A stretch of 64,000 bases of DNA, taken from VSJD01 sp964617825 (lineage in GTDB: Bacteria > Verrucomicrobiota > Kiritimatiellia > JAAZAB01). Both the position numbers and the translations under genes were made by a program. The notes beneath the pieces were generated by a model. It searched no databases. It was not told the DNA's origin and saw nothing but the letters and a program-made list of their open reading frames with translations. The stretch is taken from NCBI GenBank assembly GCA_964617825.1, contig CAZTWL010000007.1, positions 1 through 64,000 of the forward strand. The letters are read 5' to 3'. This document shows, piece after piece, positions 42,592-51,995 of the stretch (position 1 is its first letter; each line of letters starts with the position of its first letter).

Positions 42592-44657
42592 ATAGATCAG
42601 TTTTGTCGGACGTGTTTGTTGTATTGGCGTTGCTGTGGTTGCTGGAATCGGCGCCGGGCGCAATCGGTTCTACTACGGGGAAACAGTCAGGGATTAAGAT
42701 TCTTGAACAGGACGGGCAAGACCTGGTACTGGACGGGGAGAAACCCAATGCCTGGGGTTATATGACTTTTGCCGACGGCGGCATGCAGAACATTGAAATC
42801 AAGGGGACCTTTAAAATATTGTACCCGGCGAAGACCTATAATCCACCGATGTTTTATTGGCCATTGAATTATCATTATCTGGCGGATGAGCCGGGATATG
42901 ACTTTGGAATCGTCGTGCGGGACCAGAACAAGGGGGCATTTTACCGGATCCAATTCAGCGTCCAATGGGACGAGGTGTCGTTATGGAAGGAAGGCGCGCC
43001 GGGGACCGATCCGGAAGCGCCGTCCATACCGTCGGGTTTCTTTGCGGTGGTGAAGGCGAAAGCTGGAATCAACATCAGCAGCACCTATGCGTTCTCGGTC
43101 AAGGCGATTGGGAACAAAATCGAGCTGGCCATGAACGGCAAGCAGGTCTTGACGTTCGAAGACAAGTTGTTGCCCATCGAAAAAGGCGGTTGGGGTTTGG
43201 GCGTATTTAATGGAGCACGCGTTCAGGTAAGCGGTTTGGAATCCGGCAAAGCGGAGGGAACAATAACACTGCCGGCAAAAAAGCGCCCTGATTTTCGTTT
43301 GCAAAATTGGCACGGGAATAGTGTCGTGTTTGACGGCGATGAGCCCATTGCGCGCCTGACGCAGGGGACCGCGGCATGGATGAACGATGTCAAGTTAAAA
43401 TCCGGCTATCGGGCGCAGCTTGCCTGGCCGTTCATCTTCGACAGAAAATTTCGATCGAGCGCCTGGGAAGGCGAGAAAGCCATCTGCACGAATGATACCG
43501 TTGTGGCCAGCGTGGTATCTTTTGGAAAAGCGAACGAATGCTTCGACGGCAAGAGCACGATGACTTTGGGCTACGATGCCAAAAACGACTTGTATTATTA
43601 TGACATGGATGTCAGCATGTCATTGAAAGTAGATGCCGCTGTGTCCGGCATTTTCGACAGGAACGCCGTCTATTACGCCAACACCTATCCCTACAATCCC
43701 ATGCCAACCAGCGATCCGTCAATCAAGGTCAATCACCAGCATTGGTGCACGGCTTCGTCGCCGTACCGGACGGCGCTGGTAAAATTGGCGGATGGGTATG
43801 TTTACCGTTGGCCGATCCACCATTATTACGGGGCTTTTGTCAAACCGGAATTTCCGGGCGATGGCGGTTGGATGCTATGGAACAAAGTCAGGATTGCCAG
43901 GGACGCCTATATTATCATGTATCCCGAAAAAGTTGTCTGTCCCATGGTCGAGATCGTATCACCGCAGGGTGACGGCGATCATGAAACCGCATTGGATAGC
44001 TGTTGCGCGTATTGGGATATGCATTACTGGCACACCTCGGTAAAGGACGGCAAAAGGGGGATAGCTGATTACAATGTGGAATTCAAGGCAGGGGAAACAT
44101 TTCACGAGCGGTTCAGGATCAAGGGGATGCCCGCGGCAGAGGCGGACAAAATGAGCGCCGAATCGAAATTATTGCCTTGTTTTGATCCGGCCAAGGAACG
44201 CCCCTTTTATGTCGATGGCGTAAACGCATTCGATAAAGGCGGAAATGTGGAGGAAACGGCCGGCGCCCAGATTTGGACTGGCGGCGGCAAATGGGATAAG
44301 TCAACCGGCCGCAATGACAAATATTCCATCAGACTGGAGGACGAAGCCGGGATCAACACCTATATCGGCTACAATGGCTCATCCGCCAAATCCAAAAAGG
44401 CAAGGTTGTCTGTATGGGTGAAAGCGGAAAAAGGATGGACCGGCGCCGGCATACGGTTCGGCGTTAAAGGGTGCGGCGATAGCTTCGGCGGCGACTGGCA
44501 ATGGAGCGAATATTTTGTGCCGGGCGAGGAAGAATGGCGCCAGTTTTTCTATGATATTCCGTTACCCACCTATTATCTGATTAATCTTGAGCTCAAGGCA
44601 ACCGGGAAAGGGAATTTGTGGATCGATGATTTGGAATATAATATTTTGGAAAAATAA
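42588..44657 (+). CDS. Family X exported protein, subgroup II (uncharacterised)
   Basis: A 689-residue protein with a signal peptide (VFVVLALLWLLESAPGAIG). The N-terminal lectin-like beta-sandwich has DFGIVVRDQNKGAFYRIQFS and KIELAMNGKQVLTFEDKLLP. The middle domain has WMNDVKLKSGYR and the motif CCAYWDMHY near residue 476. The C-terminal jelly roll has VWVKAEKGWTGAGIRFGVKG and NLWIDDLEY. The GTG start overlaps the stop of the DUF4838 gene (GTGA), showing translational coupling. The closest paralog is 56309. Function unknown; coupling to DUF4838 suggests the two work at a fixed ratio. Confidence 0.83.
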   Translation: MNRSVLSDVFVVLALLWLLESAPGAIGSTTGKQSGIKILEQDGQDLVLDGEKPNAWGYMTFADGGMQNIEIKGTFKILYPAKTYNPPMFYWPLNYHYLADEPGYDFGIVVRDQNKGAFYRIQFSVQWDEVSLWKEGAPGTDPEAPSIPSGFFAVVKAKAGINISSTYAFSVKAIGNKIELAMNGKQVLTFEDKLLPIEKGGWGLGVFNGARVQVSGLESGKAEGTITLPAKKRPDFRLQNWHGNSVVFDGDEPIARLTQGTAAWMNDVKLKSGYRAQLAWPFIFDRKFRSSAWEGEKAICTNDTVVASVVSFGKANECFDGKSTMTLGYDAKNDLYYYDMDVSMSLKVDAAVSGIFDRNAVYYANTYPYNPMPTSDPSIKVNHQHWCTASSPYRTALVKLADGYVYRWPIHHYYGAFVKPEFPGDGGWMLWNKVRIARDAYIIMYPEKVVCPMVEIVSPQGDGDHETALDSCCAYWDMHYWHTSVKDGKRGIADYNVEFKAGETFHERFRIKGMPAAEADKMSAESKLLPCFDPAKERPFYVDGVNAFDKGGNVEETAGAQIWTGGGKWDKSTGRNDKYSIRLEDEAGINTYIGYNGSSAKSKKARLSVWVKAEKGWTGAGIRFGVKGCGDSFGGDWQWSEYFVPGEEEWRQFFYDIPLPTYYLINLELKATGKGNLWIDDLEYNILEK

Positions 44658-44686
44658 CCATTCCGAAAATCTAAGCCAATATCGCG

Positions 44687-44886
44687 ATGAATACAGTTGA
44701 ATGGCAGAAGAAGGTGGTTCTGACCCCTGTTAAGCCGCGGGCGTTCCGGCGCATCCAAGACGGTTGGTTTGTCGATAGCGAAGGGTCAGGGCACAATTCG
44801 CTGCATGCGGCGATGTTTGCCATGGCGTATGGCGCGGTGATCTTTTGCCGGGCAAATATGCGTTCGTAGGCGTGCGGATAAGATGA
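44687..44886 (+). pseudogene. Collapsed GH78-like gene, copy A
   Basis: This 200-base remnant joins three separated parts of the intact GH78 gene at 50093. These are its start (QKKVVLTPVKPRAFRRIQ, intact gene residues 7-24), an internal piece (FVDSEGSGHNSLHAA, matching 51224-51270), and, after a frameshift, its exact end (GKYAFVGVRIR then TGA at 44884-44886). Roughly 1.6 kb has been lost in at least two deletions. The start ATG at 44687, the stop, and the short spacer to the next gene are kept. Confidence 0.88.
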
Positions 44887-44901
44887 CCATTAGGGAAAAA
44901 G

Positions 44902-46047
44902 ATGACAAAATCGCTTGATAAGGAATTTGGGCAAAGCGCATTTAAATATTCGGTAGAAGACTTTGGCGCTGTCGGTGACGGCGTTACGGACGATACGGAT
45001 GCCATCCAGGCCGGAATAAATTTCGTCTATGAGCGCGGCGGCGGCACCTTGTATTTTCCCTTCACGAAACAGGGGTATCGAATCGCCAAGCCGGCCCGGG
45101 AACAAATCGACGGCAAGCCGTGCCGGTCGCAGTTATATATTCCTTCCGAGCCGTCCGACTATATGCAATGGCGCAATGTTTGTCTGGAAGGCGAAATGCC
45201 CGCGCGCCAGCTCCATAGGTATCAGTTGACAATGGAAGGGAACTGGCCACGGCAGACCGAGTTTCCGCTGGAAATCGGCAATGTTTGTCTTGTTTCCGAT
45301 TGGGAGGCGCCCGAAGAACATGACCGGAATGCCCGGCCCTGGTCCCTCATTGCCGTGCTGGGCGGGCACAAGCTTGCCTTTGGGCTTGGGAATCTGACGA
45401 TCAGGAACCTTGAATTCCGGGTATTTCTTAATACGGACAAAATGTATCCTGTTTCCAGCGCGGCAAATTTCAAATCGACGTCATGCCTCATTATTGAGCA
45501 TTCATATTTCGGTTTGGATAAAAATATCGGCAGTGTCAGTAATGACAAGGAATTGCTTGCGAATCCCTGCCATGCCGCCGGCGTTATTGCGTCTGCCGAT
45601 CAAAATGACCATCAGATTCTCACTTCGGTCGGTGTGCAGGGGTTCCGTTATGGGTTTGTGCTCGGCGAACATGTGACGGGCGGCTGCCTGTATGTGCATA
45701 ACTGCGAGGAGGGGATTGTATTCCATGACAGCTCGCATTTCAGCGTCATCGAGCATGTTGTTGCCCAGCACAATCGAACAATTGTCTCGGCCCTTCGAGA
45801 ACCGGCCTTTGACGGGTTGTTTCCATCTGAAAACATCCACATCCGGATTAACGCGATCGATTGCGAATCCGGAGTGCGCGCCAGGCCGCTTGTCAGCCGG
45901 ATGCAGTATGGAGTGTATGATCCGGACAATCGAATTACCGGAGAAATAACCTATCATGTCCCATACTGGGATGCCGATCACTTTGCTGTCGTCGGCGCAA
46001 AAAGAATGCGGATCGTGAAATTCGGCGATTGGCGCACAAATAATTAA
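44902..46047 (+). CDS. Pectate-lyase-3-type parallel beta-helix protein
   Basis: A 381-residue protein without a signal peptide. Residues 16-55 (YSVEDFGAVGDGVTDDTDAI ... GGGTLYFP) are the hallmark start of the Pectate_lyase_3 (GH28/GH55-like) beta-helix fold. The rest has beta-helix-like strands (GNLTIRNLEFRVFL, GGCLYVHNCEEGIVFHDSS). Such proteins cleave or bind acidic or beta-linked polysaccharides; the catalytic residues are not identifiable here. AGGG upstream supports the ATG. It follows the collapsed GH78 gene. In the duplicate copy the same gene is collapsed (51891-51995) while GH78 is intact. Confidence 0.83.
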   Translation: MTKSLDKEFGQSAFKYSVEDFGAVGDGVTDDTDAIQAGINFVYERGGGTLYFPFTKQGYRIAKPAREQIDGKPCRSQLYIPSEPSDYMQWRNVCLEGEMPARQLHRYQLTMEGNWPRQTEFPLEIGNVCLVSDWEAPEEHDRNARPWSLIAVLGGHKLAFGLGNLTIRNLEFRVFLNTDKMYPVSSAANFKSTSCLIIEHSYFGLDKNIGSVSNDKELLANPCHAAGVIASADQNDHQILTSVGVQGFRYGFVLGEHVTGGCLYVHNCEEGIVFHDSSHFSVIEHVVAQHNRTIVSALREPAFDGLFPSENIHIRINAIDCESGVRARPLVSRMQYGVYDPDNRITGEITYHVPYWDADHFAVVGAKRMRIVKFGDWRTNN

Positions 46048-46115
46048 TATTTATTCCGTTCGCGTTTGGTTTTCGAAACAAGAATCTTGTAACAGTTAAA
46101 GGAAAGTTCCGCACA

Positions 46116-46937
46116 ATGAACGCTCAAGCAAAAAACAATCATCTGTGGGTCTGGGGATATGTGCTGGATAAGGTCCCGGGCAATGCCCCGTTCGTCAACC
46201 TGCCGACTTACTGCAGCCTTGAGACGGCGTGCGACTATCTTGGCGCGGACAATGCCGTCTATATGAATCCGATGTATCCGTCGGATGCGTTACGTGACGA
46301 GCTGTTGCGGCGCCTTGAAAACCGGAAACAGGTTGTCTGCGCCCTGGAGAACGGGAATTATCTTGAAAGCGCCAAGGCGCTCGCGCGTTTTGCGAAGCGT
46401 TACCCGAACATCACCGGCGCGATCATCGACGACTTTCTCGACCACGGCTACACTTACCGGGGCCCGAGCGCGAATATGAAGCCCGAAGACCTGAAGGCCG
46501 TCTATGGCACGCTTAAGGAGGCTAATCCTGATTTTCAATTATATGTTGTTCGTTATACCCGGCTGAAGCCCGAGGAACTCGTTCCCTATCTCGCTTATTT
46601 TGATGTCCTGAACCTCTGGGTCTGGACGTCGACAGCGGACTACTGGAACGCCGAATACCATCACCATATCCAGGCGCTGCGAACAATGTATGAAAAACCC
46701 GTGATGCAGGGAATGTTCCTTCATCATTACGGGCTGGGTTACGATCACGCGTCGCCGATGGACCTGGAACTCCTCGAAACCCAATGCGTCAGAATCGGCG
46801 ATCAGCTTGCGCGCAACATTATTCAAGACTGGTGTGTTTTGCAGAGTGGATGGTTCTGCCGGCATACGCACCGGAAACAGGTTGAGATGCTCCGGGAATA
46901 CTTCAAATGGTTCTACGGAACCTGGACCCGGCGCTGA
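46116..46937 (+). CDS. Uncharacterised TIM-barrel-like protein
   Basis: A 273-residue protein that I do not recognise with confidence. It has no signal peptide. Alternating strand-helix pattern with acidic strand ends (ITGAIIDDFLDHG, LNLWVWTSTADYW, VMQGMFLHHYGLG) and many aromatic residues suggests a small glycosidase-like barrel. The Asp-Asp of AIIDDF is a candidate active-site position. AAAGGAAA precedes the ATG. It lies between duplicate copies A and B and has no second copy in the window. Confidence 0.7.
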   Translation: MNAQAKNNHLWVWGYVLDKVPGNAPFVNLPTYCSLETACDYLGADNAVYMNPMYPSDALRDELLRRLENRKQVVCALENGNYLESAKALARFAKRYPNITGAIIDDFLDHGYTYRGPSANMKPEDLKAVYGTLKEANPDFQLYVVRYTRLKPEELVPYLAYFDVLNLWVWTSTADYWNAEYHHHIQALRTMYEKPVMQGMFLHHYGLGYDHASPMDLELLETQCVRIGDQLARNIIQDWCVLQSGWFCRHTHRKQVEMLREYFKWFYGTWTRR

Positions 46938-47128
46938 GGCAATTTAACGATGATGTGCGGGGTATGTTTAACAATATTTGCTGGGAAAACGTTGAAGTCA
47001 TGAAATCCGAAAGAGAAAAAACATTTCACGGGCTTTGGTATGACCGGCAGGCGGGGAAGAAAGTGACGTTGCGGCAGGGAGAGTTTGTTGCTGGTCCGAA
47101 TAAGATATACGACATAAGGGTTCCGTAA
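46907..47128 (+). pseudogene. Small open frame, possible gene remnant
   Basis: A 73-codon frame that overlaps the end of the preceding gene and stops 32 bases before the DUF4838 gene of copy B. The part after the overlap (ENVEVMKSER ... GLWYDRQAGKKVTL ... NKIYDIRVP) reads like the terminal strands of a beta-sandwich. No ribosome binding site is obvious. It may be the tail of a lost gene, in line with other scars nearby, or a chance frame. Confidence 0.3.
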
Positions 47129-47160
47129 AATAAATCAATCCGAAGGCACAAGGTGGAAAA

Positions 47161-50034
47161 GTGAAATTGAACGGCCTTGCATTGTTGGCGCTGGCGATGC
47201 TAGCGGCCAGTGGTTTTGGCCGTGACTATCAATTGGCGAAGGACGGCAAGACGGATGCGGCGATCGTATTCAACCCGCGGCCCACGGCGCCGGAATACAG
47301 GGCGTCGGTGGAACTTCAGGAATATATTAAGAAAATATCCGGCGTTACCGTGCCGCGGTCTGTTCGTCCGTCGATTTTCGACCTTATTAAGGGGAATAAT
47401 CCCGCCTTTGTAGAGGTCCTGCTGGTGACAACGGAGAACGGCAAGCTGCTGATGCCTGCGGCGATGTATGCAAAGCTCTCCAAGGCCTTGACCGACCAGG
47501 CGTTTTACATCCAGACCGTAGAAAACCGGATCATCATCGGGGGCAAAGACCCCATCGGCGTGCTTTACGGGGCATACACCTTCATCGAGAAATATCTGGG
47601 CGTGCGCTGGTTCCATCCCGGGGCCGACGGGGAATATTGCCCGAAGTCGCCGGGCATCGCGGTCGGCGAGATAGACGATTTCGAGGAACCGTCCATCAAC
47701 GGGCGGTATATCAATTGCTGGGAGAAATCCGTGTTGCCGTGGAGCATGGAAGAAGTCCGCGTGTGGCAGGTCAGGAATAAAATCCAGTTCCGGTATTTCA
47801 ACACTGGCAATTTCAGCCGCGAAAATCTGGACCTTTTTGAATGTGGCAATACCCCTCCGCCCGGAGGCGGCGGGCATATGACTTTTGAACAGGCGGTCCC
47901 CAAAAAGCTCTTCGAGACCCACCCGGAGTATTTTCCTTTGAAGAATGGCAAGCGGGTCTGCGAGGAGCGTTCGCAGCGCTGTCTGGCGAACCCGGAGGTC
48001 CAGAAAATGGTCATGGATTACGCGTCGGAGATAACGTCTTATGGCGCCGATTATGAGCTTTGTTATCATGACTCGATCTTTGACTTTTGGTGTCACTGTC
48101 CCGAATGCATGAAAATGGGGACTTGTAATGGTAAGTTCGCCATATCCAACGTGGCCCACCGTTTTTTAAGCTTGGTTGCTGACAAAATCCTGGAACGCAA
48201 TCAGCAGGCTGTCCTGGGCACTTGGATGTATTCCGTTTACCGCGATCTGCCGACTGATCCGGACATCCGATATGATAAACGCGTGACGGGGGTATATTGT
48301 CCTCACCAGCGCTGTTATGCGCACCGGCTGGACGACACCAACAGCAAATGCAACGTCAAGTTTCTTAAAGAACTCATGGCCTGGCAGAAAATAACCCCGA
48401 AAATCGGAATATTCGATTACTATGCCTATTCGTATGCGCCTTACGCGCCGATGGAATTCATTCTGGCGGAAGATATAAAGTTCTATAAGAAAATTAACTT
48501 GGATCAATGGATTGACGATTGTACCAACAAGGACTTGCCGATCATGTCCAGCAACTGGCAATTTTATTATGTGGCCGCCAAGATGCTGTGGGACGCCTCC
48601 CTGGATGTAGATAAACTCATGTCCGAGGCATATGCGAAATATTACGGCGCCGTGCACGGGCCGATGAAGCAATACCATGCCCTGCGGCGGGAGTTGTGGG
48701 AACAGGCGCCCGGCCACGCGTCATACGGCACTCCGAATAGAATCGCCTACTGCCTGACCGTTCCCAGGGCCGAAAAGCGGCTCAAGGATTTTCTGAACGA
48801 GGCCGACAAAATGGCTGGAAACGATGTGGTCCTGAAGCGGCGCATAGCCGCCGACCGGGATTGTCTGGAAAAATTCTGGGTCAAGGAAGCGGAGAAGGTC
48901 AAGAAAATGATGTCAGGGCAGAACAACGTTCCGGCCGCCCGGGTTGCGGGTAAGATAAATGTTGACGGCGTGCTGGACGAGGCGGACTGGAAAAAGGCCC
49001 AATTGGTGACCGGCTTTCTGATCATCGCTGATGAGGGTAAGGCCCGCGCGCCCGTGGAGGATACGCAGGTTAAGGTGCTTTGCGACAAGGACAACTGGTA
49101 TGTGGCCTTCAAGGCGATGACGGAGCATGCCTGGGGACCGCTGAAGGCCGATGTCAAGCAACACGACGGCGAAGTATGGAGTGACGATTCGGTGGAGATT
49201 TTTGTCATGCCGCCGAATTCCGATTATTACCATTGGGTAATCAACAGCGCGGGAACTTATTACGACGCGAAATTGCGCGCGGCCGAGTTTGAATCCAAAG
49301 CCGAGATCAAGACCAGGGTGGAGAAGGATTATTATATTGTCGAGGCCCGCATTCCCGCGGAATCGATGAGCATAAAGATTGAGGACCGCCAGGTTTGGCA
49401 CATGCATTTAGTCCGGACTTGCCGGAATCTGCAGCCGCCCGTGGATACGGAGGACAGTTCGCTGGACGGGACCAGGTCGCATGTGCCGACTCTTTTCCGG
49501 CTGGTGTTATTCGGAGAGGATATCCCCGTGACCATGAGGTGGAACGGCGGATTCGAGGTTGTAAAAGAGATGAAGGAATTACCCACGCAGGGTTGGGGTT
49601 CCGGCAATCAGCCGCCCCTGATGCCGGCAGGACGCTGGTACCTGGACTGGCAGCCCAAAGGAACCGCCACCATAGTCACCAACGATGTTCATTCGGGCAA
49701 AAACGCGTGGAAGATTGAAAAGGGGACAGTCGCTAATGAATTTCCTGCCATGACCGGCGACAAGCTGCACTTTGAATTCTGGGCAAAAGGGACGGGTAAG
49801 CTGGGGTTACGTCTATTTCTGCATGCCCAGCGGCCGGACGGCGATTTCCGGTACATTGGTTCAGACAACCTGTCCAGCATCGACCTGACTTCGGACTGGA
49901 AGCGGTATGAATTCGACTATACAATAACTCGCGAGGAAATACAAAAGGCCGGCCTGGCCTTTGCCGCCGACGATCTCGTGATCATTGACGACGTCGCGGT
50001 TCCGCGAATCCAACGGCAGGGCGGCGCCAAGTGA
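47161..50034 (+). CDS. Exported DUF4838-type protein, copy B
   Basis: A 957-residue protein starting at GTG, after AAGGTGG. A signal peptide (LALLALAMLAASGFG) is followed by the glucuronidase-like N-domain, a barrel with FWCHCPEC near residue 309, a CBM9-like domain (INVDGVLDEADWKKAQ, WSDDSVEIFVMPPNSD) and a terminal jelly roll (NGGFEVVKEMKELPTQGW ... VIIDDVAVP). Its N-domain shares 511 almost identical bases with copy A, yet its signal peptide and barrel differ clearly. It is followed by the remnant of a deleted family X gene and an intact GH78 gene. Confidence 0.88.
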   Translation: MKLNGLALLALAMLAASGFGRDYQLAKDGKTDAAIVFNPRPTAPEYRASVELQEYIKKISGVTVPRSVRPSIFDLIKGNNPAFVEVLLVTTENGKLLMPAAMYAKLSKALTDQAFYIQTVENRIIIGGKDPIGVLYGAYTFIEKYLGVRWFHPGADGEYCPKSPGIAVGEIDDFEEPSINGRYINCWEKSVLPWSMEEVRVWQVRNKIQFRYFNTGNFSRENLDLFECGNTPPPGGGGHMTFEQAVPKKLFETHPEYFPLKNGKRVCEERSQRCLANPEVQKMVMDYASEITSYGADYELCYHDSIFDFWCHCPECMKMGTCNGKFAISNVAHRFLSLVADKILERNQQAVLGTWMYSVYRDLPTDPDIRYDKRVTGVYCPHQRCYAHRLDDTNSKCNVKFLKELMAWQKITPKIGIFDYYAYSYAPYAPMEFILAEDIKFYKKINLDQWIDDCTNKDLPIMSSNWQFYYVAAKMLWDASLDVDKLMSEAYAKYYGAVHGPMKQYHALRRELWEQAPGHASYGTPNRIAYCLTVPRAEKRLKDFLNEADKMAGNDVVLKRRIAADRDCLEKFWVKEAEKVKKMMSGQNNVPAARVAGKINVDGVLDEADWKKAQLVTGFLIIADEGKARAPVEDTQVKVLCDKDNWYVAFKAMTEHAWGPLKADVKQHDGEVWSDDSVEIFVMPPNSDYYHWVINSAGTYYDAKLRAAEFESKAEIKTRVEKDYYIVEARIPAESMSIKIEDRQVWHMHLVRTCRNLQPPVDTEDSSLDGTRSHVPTLFRLVLFGEDIPVTMRWNGGFEVVKEMKELPTQGWGSGNQPPLMPAGRWYLDWQPKGTATIVTNDVHSGKNAWKIEKGTVANEFPAMTGDKLHFEFWAKGTGKLGLRLFLHAQRPDGDFRYIGSDNLSSIDLTSDWKRYEFDYTITREEIQKAGLAFAADDLVIIDDVAVPRIQRQGGAK
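47243..47753 (+). repeat. 511-base near-identical block, copy B
   Basis: Partner of 39812-40322, with a single base difference by direct reading. The boundaries fall inside coding sequence, just after the signal peptide and at the start of the barrel. This argues for gene conversion or recent recombination within the gene and against duplication of a whole unit at that time. Confidence 0.93.
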
Positions 50035-50063
50035 ACAAGTCAAGCTAAGCACCGCCAAAATAA
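50031..50063 (+). pseudogene. Deletion scar of a family X gene
   Basis: The stop of the copy-B DUF4838 gene overlaps a GTG that begins GTGAACAAGTCA (MNKS). In copy A the same overlap begins the intact family X gene (GTGAATAGATCA, MNRS). Thirty bases later comes AAATAA followed by ACATTCCGAAAATC, nearly the same as the end of family X in copy A (AAATAACCATTCCGAAAATC). So family X seems to have been here and was removed almost precisely, leaving both ends. Confidence 0.7.
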
Positions 50064-50092
50064 ACATTCCGAAAATCGAAGGGAACATTGCA

Positions 50093-51877
50093 ATGGATAT
50101 GGAGAAATTGCAGAAAAAGGTGGTGCTGAGCCCCGTTAAGCCGGTGGCTCTCCGGCGCATTCAGGGTGGTTGGTTCATCGATTTTGGCAAAGATGCTTTC
50201 GGCACGTTGGAACTAAAGCTCGATGCGCCGAAGGACCGGAAAATCGAGCTGCGCCTCGGCGAAGCATTGGGTCCCGACGGCTTGTTATTCGTTCCGAAAC
50301 CGCGCAGCCCTGAATGCAGTCGGCGCTTCCGGCGGCTCGATCTGGCATTGAAGAAAGGATGCCGCCGTTATCGTGTTAAATTTCCTGTGCCATACAAGGG
50401 CGATGACTATCAGACTGCAGGTTATGACTGCACTTCCTCCCACGCGGTGCCGTGCCCCAGGCATATCGGAGAGGTAATGCCGTTTCGCTATGTCGAACTC
50501 CGCGGCTTTCGTGGCGACTTGACGGCCGATGACGTCACCCAGTTGATGGCCCATTATCCATTTGATGACAATGCTGCCGATTTCAATTGCTCGGATGACC
50601 GCCTGAACACCGTGTGGGACCTTTGTAAACATACCATCAAAAGCGTTACGTTCCTGGGATCTTATATTGATGGTGACCGGGAACGCATGCCTTATGAGGG
50701 GGATAGTTTGGTGCAGCAGCTCTCGCAATTCTGCCTTGATACGCATTTTGAGCTCAGCCGGGGAGTGCTGGAGTGGTTTTGCGAGGTCGGCACCCAATGG
50801 TGTTATGAATTTGTGTTGTCGGTGCCGGTCCTGGCCTGGCGGCATTATTTATATAGCGGCGATCGGGAATTACTGGAGCGGCATTACCGGTTTTTCGACC
50901 TGGCCACCCTTGCCATGCTGAAACGCACGGACGGCCTGCTGGTAACCGGCCAGGATTGCAGGGATCCGGAACTGATCGGAAAACTGCGTCCGCCAACGGG
51001 ATTTCTGCGCGATGTAATCGACTGGCCGCCGAACATGCGGGACAATTATGAGATCGGGACGGCCAATACCGTTGCCAATAGTTTTCATTTTGCCGCTCTG
51101 CAGGCCATGGAAAACATTGCCGCCGCCTTGAACAAGAAATCCGATGTGCGGAAATATCATCGCGGCGCGGAACAGGTGCGACGGTCCATGTTGAAGCGCC
51201 TGGTTGATCCGGATACAGGCTTGTTTGTCGATAGCGAGGGTTCCAGGCACAGTTCGCTGCAAGCGGTGGTGTTTCCCGTGGCGCATGGCCTGGTTGAACC
51301 GTTGTCTGATTCCGCGTTGGCCTCATTTCTGGAAACGAAAAAAATGTCGTGCAGCGTCTGGGCGGCGCAGTTTTTGCTGGACGCGTTGTTTATTTTGGGG
51401 AAATCCGAACGGGCCATCGCGTTGATGAACTCTAAAGGGCGGCACAGCTGGCTCGATATGCTCAGGCAGGGCGCTACCATGACCATGGAATGCTGGAGCA
51501 ATAAGGAAAAACCAGAGCAGGATTGGAATCATCCGTGGGCAACCGCACCGGCCAATATCATCACGCGGCGGTTGATGGGGATACGTCCGCTTGCGCCAGG
51601 CTTTGATCGGGCTCTCATTGCGCCCGGGCCCGGGCAACTCAGGCGGGCAAGCATTGTTGCCCCTACCAGGCATGGCGCGATAAAATCCAATTTCGAGCAA
51701 TCGAGAAACGAATTCCGACTGCAGGTCGAAATACCGAATCGCGTAACGGCGGATGTCCATCTGCCGCGCGGCGTTGCCGGAGTAATGAAGGAAGGTCGCG
51801 GCCGGGGCGCACGAAGAAGGATCTTTCGCGATCTGCCGCCGGGCAAATATTCGTTCGTAGGCTTGCGGATAAAATGA
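50093..51877 (+). CDS. GH78-like alpha-L-rhamnosidase
   Basis: A 594-residue protein without a signal peptide. A beta-sandwich (residues 1-150) precedes an (alpha/alpha)6 barrel. DGDRERMPYEGD at residues 193-204 is the GH78 active-site segment with its Asp and Glu residues. Later, TMECWSNKEKPEQDWNHPWATAP and GIRPLAPGFDRALIAPGPG are typical of the GH78 C-terminal part. It probably removes terminal alpha-L-rhamnose. The start is ATG 50093 after AAGGGA; the frame opens earlier, at 49985, inside the previous gene. Shorter than classic multi-domain GH78 enzymes. A collapsed copy lies at 44687. Confidence 0.87.
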   Translation: MDMEKLQKKVVLSPVKPVALRRIQGGWFIDFGKDAFGTLELKLDAPKDRKIELRLGEALGPDGLLFVPKPRSPECSRRFRRLDLALKKGCRRYRVKFPVPYKGDDYQTAGYDCTSSHAVPCPRHIGEVMPFRYVELRGFRGDLTADDVTQLMAHYPFDDNAADFNCSDDRLNTVWDLCKHTIKSVTFLGSYIDGDRERMPYEGDSLVQQLSQFCLDTHFELSRGVLEWFCEVGTQWCYEFVLSVPVLAWRHYLYSGDRELLERHYRFFDLATLAMLKRTDGLLVTGQDCRDPELIGKLRPPTGFLRDVIDWPPNMRDNYEIGTANTVANSFHFAALQAMENIAAALNKKSDVRKYHRGAEQVRRSMLKRLVDPDTGLFVDSEGSRHSSLQAVVFPVAHGLVEPLSDSALASFLETKKMSCSVWAAQFLLDALFILGKSERAIALMNSKGRHSWLDMLRQGATMTMECWSNKEKPEQDWNHPWATAPANIITRRLMGIRPLAPGFDRALIAPGPGQLRRASIVAPTRHGAIKSNFEQSRNEFRLQVEIPNRVTADVHLPRGVAGVMKEGRGRGARRRIFRDLPPGKYSFVGLRIK

Positions 51878-51890
51878 TCATAAGGAAAAA

Positions 51891-51995
51891 ATGACAAAAA
51901 TATCCCATGCTGGGATGCCGATCACTTTGCTGTCACCGACTTTAATAAAATGCGAATTGGTGCAATTCGGCGATTGGAGCGAAAGGAAAGCGTAG
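51891..51995 (+). pseudogene. Collapsed pectate-lyase-3-type gene, copy B
   Basis: It begins ATGACAAAA after TAAGGAAAAA, exactly as the intact gene at 44902 does, then jumps to the last 80 bases of that gene. TGCTGGGATGCCGATCAC and ATTCGGCGATTGG match the intact end (WDADHFAV ... FGDW), with frameshifts. About 1.05 kb is missing. It follows the intact GH78 gene by 13 bases, the same arrangement as in copy A. From 51996 to about 52230 I see nothing recognisable. Confidence 0.85.
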
